In this document: piece after piece, positions 1 through 12,859 of the stretch
Numbering within the stretch: the first letter of the stretch is position 1
How the letters are laid out: each line of letters begins with the position of its first letter
DNA from: Panulirus ornatus
Taxonomy: Eukaryota > Arthropoda > Malacostraca > Decapoda > Palinuridae
Assembly: GCF_036320965.1 (NCBI RefSeq)
Contig: NC_092287.1
Coordinates: 13,113,459 to 13,177,458 of the forward strand
Direction: 5' to 3'
DNA length: 64,000 bases
Made by a program: the position numbers and the translations under genes
The notes under the pieces: model-generated
The model's input: only the letters and a program-made list of their open reading frames with translations
The model's database searches: none
Told to the model about the DNA's origin: nothing

Positions 1-94
<94 letters not shown>

Positions 95-112
95 TATATG
101 TATATATATATA
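1..112. repeat. (TA)n microsatellite at window start
   Basis: Almost pure TA dinucleotides with one TACATA variant near the right end. It abuts the element fragment c1 and runs off the left edge of the window. Confidence 0.98.
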
Positions 113-247
113 CCGTAATTAGGTACAGTAGGGTTGAGGGTCAAGTCAATTGGGAGGTAAGTTTGAATGGAGAAAAACTGGAGGAAGTAAAGTGTTTTAG
201 ATATCTGGGAGTAGATCTGGCAGCGGATGGAACCATGGAAGCGGAAG
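113..247 (+). pseudogene. RTE-like fragment c1 (post-RT segment)
   Basis: A 135-bp sense fragment matching the part of the polyprotein just after the RT catalytic core, from KVIRYSR through NWEVSLNGEKLEEVKCF to GTMEAE. It is joined head-on to the antisense copy c2, so 117-199 is nearly the exact reverse complement of 255-334. It has no start or end signal and cannot be functional. The long arm with a spacer of about 55 bp could form a large hairpin. Confidence 0.9.
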
Positions 248-248
248 A

Positions 249-2675
249 TATGTAAAACACTTTACTTCAGTTTTTCTCCATTCAAACTCACCTCCCAATT
301 GACTTGACCCTCAACCCTACTGTACCTAATAACCTTGCTCTTATTCACATTTACTCTTAACTTTCTTCTTTCACACACTTTACCAAACTCAGTCACCAGC
401 TTCTGCAGTTTCTCACATGAATCAGCCACCAGCGCTGTATCATTAGCGAACAACAACTGACTCACTTCCCAAGCTCTCTCATCCCCAACAGACTTCATAC
501 TTGCCCCTCTTTCCAAAACTCTTGCATTCACCTCCCTAACAACCCCATCCATAAACAAATTAAACAACCATGGAGACATCACACACCCCTGCCGCATACC
601 TACATTCACTGAGAACCAATCACTTTCCTCTCTTCCTACACGTACACATGCCTTACATCCTCGATAAAAACTTTTCACTGCTTCTAACAACTTGCCTCCC
701 ACACCATATATTCTTAATACCTTCCACAGAGCATCTCTATCAACTCTATCATATGCCTTCTCCAGATCCATAAATGCTACATACAAATCCATTTGCTTTT
801 CTAAGTATTTCTCACATACATTCTTCAAAGCAAACACCTGATCCACACATCCTCTACCACTTCTGAAACCACACTGCTCTTCCCCAATCTGATGCTCTGT
901 ACATGCCTTCACCCTCTCAATCAATACCCTCCCATATAATTTGCCAGGAATACTCAACAAACTTATACCTCTGTAATTTGAGCACTCACTCTTATCCCCT
1001 TTGCCTTTGTACAATGGCACTATGCACGCATTCCGCCAATCCTCAGGCACCTCACCATGAGTCATACATACATCAAATAACCTTACCAACCAGTCAACAA
1101 TACAGTCACCCCCTTTTTTAATAAATTCCACTGCAATACCATCCAAACCTGCTGCCTTACCGGCTTTCATCTTTCGCAAAGCTTTTACTACCTCTTCTCT
1201 GTTTACCAAATCATTTTCCCTAACCCTCGCACTTTGCACACCACCTCGACCAAAACACCCTATATCTGCCACTCTATCATCAAACACATTCAACAAACCT
1301 TCAAAATACTCACTCCATCTCCTTCTCACATCACCACTACTTGTTATCACCTCCCCATTTGCGCCCTTCACTGAAGTTCCCATTTACTCCCTTGTCTTAC
1401 GCACTTTATTTACCTCCTTCCAGAACATCTTTTTATTCTCCCTAAGATTTAATGATACTCTCTCACCCCAACTCTCATTTGCCCTTTTTTCACCTCTTGC
1501 ACCTTTCTCTTGACCTCCTGTCTCCTTCTTTTATACGTCTCCCACTCAATTTCATTTTTTCCCTGCAAAAATCGTCCAAATGCCTCTCTCTTCTCTTTCA
1601 CTAATACTCTTACTTCTTCATCCCACCACTCACTACCCTTTCTAATCAACCCACCTCCCACTCTTCTCATGCCACAAGCATCTTTTGCGCAATCCATCAC
1701 TGATTCCCTAAATACATCCCATTCCTCCCCCACTCCCCTTACTTCCATTGTTCTCACCTTTTTCCATTCTGTACTCAGTCTCTCCTGGTACTTCCTCACA
1801 CAAGTCTCCTTCCCAAGCTCACTTACTCTCACCACCCTCTTCACCCCAACATTCACTCTTCTTTTCTGAAAACCCATACAAATCTTCACCTTAGCCTCCA
1901 CAAGATAATGATCAGACATCCCTCCAGTTGCACCTCTCAGCATATTAACATCCAAAAGTCTCTCTTTCGTGCGCCTGTCAATTAACACGTAATCCAATAA
2001 CGCTCTCTGGCCATCTCTCCTACTTACATAAGTATACTTATGTATATCTCGCTTTTTAAACCAGGTATTCCCAATCATCATTCCTTTTTCCGCACATAAA
2101 TCTACAAGCTCTTCACTATTTCCATTTACAACACTGGACACCCCATGTATACCAATTATTCCCTCAACTGCCACATTACTCACCTTTGCATTCAAATCAC
2201 CCAACACTATAACCCGGTCTCGTGCATCAAAACCACTAACACACTCATTCAGCTGCTCCCAAAACACTTGCCTCTCATGATCTTTCTTCTCATGCCCAGG
2301 TGCATATGCAACAATAATCACCCATCTCTCTCCATCAACTTTCAGTTTTACCCATATTAATCGAGAATTTACTTTCTTACATTCTATCACATACTTCCAC
2401 AACTCCTGTTTCAGGAGTACTGCTACTCCTTCCCTTGCTCTTGTCCTCTCACTAACCCCTGACTTTACTCCCAAGACATTCCCAAACCACTCTTCCCCTT
2501 TACCCTTGAGCTTCGTTTCACTCAGAGCCAAAACATCCAGGTTCCTTTCCTCAAACATACTACCTATCTCTCCTTTTTTCACATCTTGGTTACTATCACA
2601 CACATTTAGGCACCCCAATCTGAGCCTTCGAGGAGGATGAGCACTCCCCGCGTGACTCCTTCTTCTGTTTCCCAC
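249..2675 (-). pseudogene. RTE-like retrotransposon c2, EN and RT, broken
   Basis: Antisense copy with the endonuclease at 2675-1449 and the RT at 1383-249. Endonuclease signatures are present: [30 protein letters not shown] and MSDHYLV. The RT keeps [22 protein letters not shown] and [13 protein letters not shown], but the FADD site reads FAND (codon at 442-444), which should abolish polymerase activity. A one-base loss in the A-run near 1490 shifts the frame, and CAA has become TAA at about 1385. The ATG that starts the intact copy is GTG here (2673-2675). The 3' end is missing: the copy stops after VKCF and is joined to inverted c1. Confidence 0.93.
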
Positions 2676-3192
2676 TTTAGAAAGTTAAAAAAATACAAGG
2701 AGGGGAGGATTTCTGGCCCCCCGCTCCCGTCCCCTCTAGTCGCTTTCTACGACACGCGAGGAATGCGTGGGAAGTATTCTTTCACCCCTATTCCCAGGGA
2801 TAATATACATATATATATACACATACACACAAACACACACACACACACGCACACATACACACACACACACATACATATATATACATGTGAAAAATGTAAG
2901 AAACAATTTAGAAACTGAAACTTCTAGCTTGAAATGAAATGAAAAAATGAATGTCAACCTCTGGCTATGGAAAAAGGAAATGTTTAATTTATTTACACAA
3001 ACGTCAATAGTAGTTCTCATCAATTTAACCACTGTATCAATAAGCTTCAGTGTCTAAGCTACATTTTTTCCAATTTCACTATTTTCTTGTCAAAGCACCA
3101 TGTATGAAAACTATCACTCCAGTAACACAACTATAAACATTTACTTTCCCTTTAAAAAAAGTTCTGTGGAAGTCTGTCTCGATACACTGCGG
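2676..3192 (-). other. 5'UTR of retrotransposon c2
   Basis: Reads antisense as the same 5' leader as copy c8 (12333-12859): a common start at CCGCAGTGTATCGAGACAG, a middle part, a (CA)n/(TG)n tract (2815-2882), then the block beginning ATCCCTGGGAATAGGGG. Upstream of 3192 the two loci have nothing in common, so this is probably the true 5' end of the element. The leader shows no clear TATA box, and any internal promoter must be inferred. Confidence 0.85.
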
Positions 3193-4422
<1,230 letters not shown>

Positions 4423-5760
4423 ATGACATCATTCTTCAGTGTTATGAAGGAGTGTGTCTCTGAACTTGCACCTGTCCTTGCTCGTCTGTTTAACTTTCTG
4501 CATAAGAGCTCAGTCCGACTTTTTGTGGAAACTTGCATAATTGCAGTTTATTCAAATGAAGGTAAGCATTCTAAACCTTCCTGCTGCCCTCTTATTTCTT
4601 TAACTTATAATGTGTCTTAAGGTTATCGATTCTTTCTTGAACTTCAGTCCCATTTAGATCTTGAACACCTCCGTCTTCCTTTTGACCACCAGTATGGTTT
4701 TCATAAGCCAAGCCCTAATAAAGATAACATTTTACTGAATTATTTTTCTGTAGTTAACCTTCTTGAGAGGATTTACTAAACTATAAACCGTTCCATGATA
4801 TCTTGGAAACACTGGATGAACACGAACAGAGCTATGATACCTAATTTCTTTTCAGGTCTTCCTTCTTCACTCCGTTACCTAGCCTCCAAGTTGATCACTA
4901 CCTTCACTGAGAGAGGTGTGCCGTTAGAAAGCAGTGAGGAGTGACTAACTGAGAGGATATATGTGCCGAATGTGTAGGGAACAAGGTAAAGGGACATAAG
5001 CCTCTCCTTCCCGTTCCAATAACTATGATCCTCGTAGTTATGTCCCTCCTACTCCCTTTTTCTTCAATTTTTATTTTCATTAGCTCATAACTTGATTTAC
5101 CCATCTTCCGGCGATTCACTCCAGCTCTTTTCTTACATCTTTCATATCCTTTTCATCTCCTTTTGCTAAGTCAGCTGCCTCATTGAATATGAATCTGAAT
5201 GGGATATCCCAATGGACGTAGGTTAGAAAATACTCATCTTTTATCCTACTAGAATATCAGTCCTCTTATTTCTCTTCTAAAACTCAACACAGCTTTTTCA
5301 CATTTCGTGATCGCTCTGCAGTTCAACTAGTCAGTTAAAGCCACTAAACATGTTATACCGTAACATCTAGTGTATTTTTGGAACGCCTTGTTTCACAAGC
5401 ATACGAGTCTTTAAAACATTTCAAATGAGGATATGCTCAAATGCCAGAAATTCTTTAGGATAATTCATTCAGTTTTGGTTGCTGGATTGCTCTCATATTG
5501 GGAGAGTTGATTACATACGACTTTTCAACTCTATTAGTCTGATTTCAAAGCAAGACCCACATCTCTACTGAACCTTCATCGTAATGGTGATATATGAGTG
5601 GCTGCTCCAGAGAGCTGGCTGCTTACTTGTCTTCCCACTGTTCCAATCCACACACTCATCTTCAAGCCACCTTCGCGTAATTATTGTGAGGCCGATAAGA
5701 GCTCAAACGTGGGTCGTTGTGATCTTCGATTTTTTCTTCCTTCTCTAGATAAGCATTAAG
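4423..5760 (+). pseudogene. Decayed jockey-like non-LTR reverse transcriptase
   Basis: Scattered frames read like a worn jockey-clade RT. At 4423-4617 the frame shows KECVSELAPVLARLFNF followed by a poor match to the segment that normally ends in an NYRPISLTS-like motif. At about 4625-4760 another frame gives LDLEHLRLPFDHQYGFHK, resembling the family's SLLSDHQYGFRK motif. Near 5530 a frame reads SLISKQDP, like the C-terminal region of these elements. Stops and frameshifts are everywhere and no catalytic site survives. It is a different lineage from the RTE-like copies and much older. The clade is inferred from motif resemblance only. Confidence 0.5.
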
Positions 5761-6060
5761 GTTCTTTTTCCTTTACCATTTCATGTCCTTTCTCCTTCCA
5801 AAAGACAAACTTCCCATTTTCTTCCAAAATTCTTATATACGCTACACATCTCCTCATTTCTTTTCCCTTTGTTTTCTTGCCATTCAAGCCTAGGCTCTAA
5901 TGAGGAGTCCTGTCTGTGAATGGAACCTCTGGCATAGAAAAGAAAGAGAAAAATCTTCCCGTTCCTATAATCTTGCATCCATTTAAGAAGCAGGCCGACC
6001 ATCACCTGCCGAACGGTCGAAGATAGAAAAATTCTGCTGAACTGGGTATTGGTATTTTGT
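5761..6060. other. Unassigned sequence after jockey-like relic
   Basis: May be the tail of the decayed jockey-like element. No motif supports this. Confidence 0.3.
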
Positions 6061-6124
6061 GCCTATTTCTAAAAATATGAAAAGCACACACACATACACA
6101 CAGACACACATACACACACATATA

Positions 6125-6615
<491 letters not shown>

Positions 6616-6642
<27 letters not shown>
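6616..6642 (-). repeat. T-run: A tail of c3
   Basis: 27 T, that is an A tail read on the minus strand, between the (AT)n and the 3'UTR of c3. Confidence 0.9.
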
Positions 6643-6649
<7 letters not shown>

Positions 6650-7487
6650 GTCGCTGTCTCCCGCGTTTGCGAGGTAGCGCAAGGAAACAGACGAAAGAAA
6701 TGGCCCAACCCCCCCCCACACACATGTACACACACACGTCCACACACGCAAATATACATACCTACACAGCTTTCCTTGGTTTACCCCGGACGCTTCACAT
6801 GCCTTGATTCAATCCACTGACAGCACGTCAACCCCTGTATACCACATCGCTCCAATTCACTCTATTCCTTGCCCTCCTTTCACCCTCCTGCATGTTCAGG
6901 CCCCGATCACACAAAATCCTTTTCACTCCATCTTTCCACCTCCAATTTGGTCTCCCTCTTCTCCTCGTTCCCTCCACCTCCGACACATATATCCTCTTGG
7001 TCAATCTTTCCTCACTCATTCTCTCCATGTGCCCAAACCATTTCAAAACACCCTCTTCTGCTCTCTCAACCACGCTCTTTTTATTTCCACACATCTCTCT
7101 TACCCTTACGTTACTTACTCGATCAAACCACCTCACACCACACATTGTCCTCAAACATCTCATTTCCAGCACATCCATCCTCCTGCGCACAACTCTATCC
7201 ATAGCCCACGCCTCGCAACCATACAACATTGTTGGAACTACCATTCCTTCAAACATACCCATTTTTGCTTTCCGGGATAATGTTCTCGACTTCCACACAT
7301 TTTTCAAGGCTCCCAAAATTTTCGCCCCCTCCCCCACCCTATGATCCACTTCCGCTTCCATGGTTCCATCCGCTGACAGATCCACTCCCAGATATCTAAA
7401 ACACTTCACTTCCTCCAGTTTTTCTCCATTCAAACTCACCTCCCAATTGACTTGACCCTCAACCCTACTGTACCTAATAACCTTGCT
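6643..7487 (-). pseudogene. RTE-like copy c3, 3' part, young lineage
   Basis: Antisense. The short-form 3'UTR (6643-6828) is followed by the C-terminal coding region (6828-7487) without a stop: [64 protein letters not shown] and the terminal VVYRG. ILCDRG and DHRVGEG mark the young lineage. The copy begins in the middle of the gene at the KVIRYSR region and is joined to the inverted fragment c4. No RT catalytic core is present. Confidence 0.92.
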
Positions 7488-7539
7488 GGTGACGGAGTTT
7501 GGTAAAGTGTGTGGAAGAAGAAAGTTAAGAGTAAATGTG

Positions 7540-7541
<2 letters not shown>
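7487..7541 (+). pseudogene. Inverted 5' piece c4 of copy c3
   Basis: 55 bp in sense orientation matching [15 protein letters not shown], the residues immediately before those where c3 begins. Its far end abuts (AT)n. This is the layout expected of a twin-primed 5' inversion belonging to the c3 insertion, with a few bases lost at the joint. Confidence 0.8.

Positions 7542-7632
<91 letters not shown>
7542..7632. repeat. (AT)n microsatellite
   Basis: Lies between the outer end of c4 and the 3' tail of c5. Confidence 0.97.
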
Positions 7633-7633
<1 letters not shown>

Positions 7634-8232
7634 CTTTTTATTTTTTTTTTGCTTTGTCGATGTCTCCCGCGTTTGCGATGTAGCGCAAGGAAACAGACGA
7701 AAGAAATGGCCTAACCCACCCCCATACACATGTATATACATACGTCCACACACGCAAATATACATACCTACACAGCTTTCCATGGTTTACCCCAGACGCT
7801 TCACATGCCCTGATTCAATCCACTGACAGCACGTCAACCCCGGTATACCACATCGTTCCAATTCACTCTATTCCTTGCCCTCCTTTCACTCTCCTGCATG
7901 TTCAGGCATCGATCACACAAAATCTTTTTCACTCCATCTTTCCACCTCCAATTTGGTCTTCCACTTCTCCTCGTTCCCTCCACCTCCGACACATATATCC
8001 TCTTGGTCAATCTTTCCTCACTCATTCTCTCCATGTGCCCAAACCATTTCATAACACCCTCTTCTGCTCTCTCAACCACGCTCTTTTTATTTCCACACAT
8101 CTCTCTTACCCTTACGTTACTTACTCGATCAAACCACCTCACACCACACATTGTCCTCAAACATCTCATTTCCAGCACATCCACCCTCCTGCGCACAACT
8201 CTATCCATAGCCCACGCCTCGCAACCATACAA
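7633..8232 (-). pseudogene. RTE-like copy c5, 3' part
   Basis: Antisense. It has the short-form 3'UTR (about 7640-7830) with a degenerate A/T tail, then an open C-terminal region from [21 protein letters not shown] to VVYRG. The young-lineage ILCDRC is present. It starts at YGCEAW, 3' to the RT core, and is followed by 24 bp of filler and then inverted c6. Confidence 0.9.
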
Positions 8233-8256
8233 ATTTAATACAGATTATCTAAATAC
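8233..8256. other. Filler at inversion joint
   Basis: About 24 A/T-rich bases that match neither c5 nor c6. Untemplated or switched-template filler at an inversion joint is plausible. Confidence 0.5.
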
Positions 8257-8899
8257 AAATTATTTAATGTATGTATGACTCATGGTGAGGTGCCTGAGGA
8301 TTGGTGGAATGCGTGCATAGTGCCATTGTACAAAGGCAAAGGGGATAAGAGTGAGTGCTCAAATTTCAGAGGTATAAGTTTGTTGAGTATTCCTGGTAGA
8401 TTATATGGGAGGGTTATGGCATGTACAGAGCATCAGATTGGGGAAGAGCAGTGTGGTTTCAAAAATGGTAGAGGATGCGTGGATCAGGTGTTTGCTTTGA
8501 AGAATGTATGTGAGAAATACTTAGAAAACCAAATGGATTTGTATGTAGCATTTATGGATCTGGAGAAGGCATATGATAGAGTTGATAGAGATGATCTGTG
8601 GAAGGTATTAAGAATATATGGTGTGGGAGGCAAGTTGTTAGAAGCAGTGAAAAGTTTTTGTCGAGGATGTAAGGCATGCGTACGTGTAGGAAGAGAGGAA
8701 AGTGATTAGTTCTCAGTGAATGTAGGTTTGCGGCAGGGGTGTGTGATGTCTCCATGGTTGTCTAATTTGTTTATGGATGGGGTTGTTAGGGAGGTGAATG
8801 CAAGAGTTTTGGAAAGAGGGGCAAGTATGAAGTCTGTTGTGGATGAGAGAGCTTGGGAAGTGAGTCAGTTGTTGTTCGCTGATGATACAGCGCTGGTGG

Positions 8900-8902
<3 letters not shown>
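8257..8902 (+). pseudogene. Inverted RT segment c6
   Basis: Sense-strand RT segment from [13 protein letters not shown] through LYVAFMDLEKAYDRVDR and [12 protein letters not shown] to [12 protein letters not shown], where it stops in (AT)n. TGG has become TAG at about 8707-8709 (SDW to SD-stop), and AFKNG replaces the usual GFRSG region. It probably forms the inverted 5' half of the c5 insertion: its outer end is the more 3' part of the gene and abuts (AT)n. About 345 bp of element sequence, relative to c8, are missing between c6 and c5. Confidence 0.88.

Positions 8903-8988
<86 letters not shown>
8903..8988. repeat. (AT)n microsatellite
   Basis: Starts exactly where c6 is cut, inside the codons after ALVAD, sharing the dinucleotide of GCTGAT. 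It is followed by the tail of module A2. Confidence 0.97.
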
Positions 8989-11844
<2,856 letters not shown>

Positions 11845-12332
11845 TGGTGGCGGTGACGTGTCTGACACACAACCTTCAAACAGCTGTGTCCCTTTTTTTG
11901 CTCCCTAGATGGGTTGTACACCCGCAACTGGGTCAGGGTCTTGGATGATGAAGCTTGAAGCAGCTTCGGAACTACTGAAACAGCTGATATCCTCGTCAAC
12001 ATGAGGGAAGTCATCATACTCCCAGTACTGTGCCGTCATCGCGCCACTTGTCCAGAGTGTAATGTTTGTGCTGGTATTACATCTGCCAGTACCAGGACTC
12101 GTGTTCGTTGCGGGATGTGGCAGATTACGTCAGCATCCAAGTGGACCTGGACGCCAGGCTCCAAGGTGAGGATGGGCTGCAGCTCCAGCAAGGACATGGT
12201 CACACCCATCGACAACGGTAACCTCCAGAAGACCGATTTCGACGATGAAGGCCTGCACTGTGGCTGAGAGATTGACTTGAGGAGGCAGAAGTGATATTGT
12301 GACAGTGATTGTGTCAGCGTCGCGTCGCCTCG
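11845..12332 (+). other. Unique flank 5' of c8, two short MGC frames
   Basis: 488 bp of GC-richer sequence not repeated elsewhere in the window. A pyrimidine tract ending in CTAG at 11888-11908 looks like a 3' splice site and is followed at once by ATG (11909). That frame runs 31 codons to a stop at 12004 ([12 protein letters not shown]...). A second good-context ATG at 12172 opens another 31-codon frame to 12267 (MGCSSSKDMVTPIDNG...), nested in an 88-codon frame from 12001. Both begin Met-Gly-Cys, as N-myristoylated, palmitoylated proteins do. No known protein was recognised. An exon remnant and chance are both possible. Confidence 0.3.
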
Positions 12333-12859
12333 CCGCAGTGTATCGAGACAGACTTCCCCAGAACTTTTAAAGGGGAAGTAAATGTTTATAGTTGTGTTAA
12401 TGGAGTGATAGTTTTCATGCATGGTGTTTTTGACAAGAAAATAGTGAAGTTGGAGAAAAATGTAGCTTAGACATTGAAGCTTATTGATACAGTGGTGAAA
12501 TTGATGAGAACTGCTATTGACGTTTGTGTGAATAAATTGTACATTTCCTTTTCCATAGCCAGAGGTTGAACCATTATGTGACATTCATTTTTTTCATTCA
12601 TTTCAAGCTAAAAGTTTGTTTTCTAAATTGTTTCTTACATTTTTCATATGTATATATATGTATGTGTGTGTGTGTGTGTGTATGTGCGTATGTGTGTGTA
12701 TGTGTGTGTGTGTGTATATGTATATATATATGTATATTATCCCTGGGGATAGGGGTGAAAGAATACTTCCCACGTATTCCTCGCGTGTCGTAGAAAGCGA
12801 CTAGAGGGGACGGGAGCGGGGGGCCGGAAATCCTCCCCTCCTTGTATTAACTTTCTAAA
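12333..12859 (+). other. 5'UTR of full-length copy c8
   Basis: 527 bp leading to the ATG of the polyprotein. It shares its first base positions and order with the leader of c2 (2676-3192): CCGCAGTGTATCGAGACAG, an AT-rich middle, a TG/TA tract (12647-12738), then ATCCCTGGGGATAGGGG through AAATCCTCCCCTCC. It should hold the promoter of the element, but no canonical box can be pointed to. The last 125 bp are the source of the first half of module A. Confidence 0.85.
12647..12738. repeat. (TG)n/(TA)n tract inside the c8 5'UTR
   Basis: Mixed TG and TA repeats. The same position carries a CA/TG tract in c2 and (AT)n in c14 and c23, so a microsatellite at this point is a fixed part of the element. 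Confidence 0.9.

Noticed and set aside
570..773. Recurring frame beginning METSHTP on the strand opposite the RT (also near 8552, 10608, 14763, 27227, 45551, 53309, 56928, 63081)
   Set aside because: It is the antisense shadow of the conserved RT motif B region in every copy. The conservation comes from the sense gene.
12036..12584. 182-codon minus-strand frame over the c8 leader and flank
   Set aside because: It crosses the element boundary at 12333 and is not conserved in c2, so it is not a shared gene of the element.
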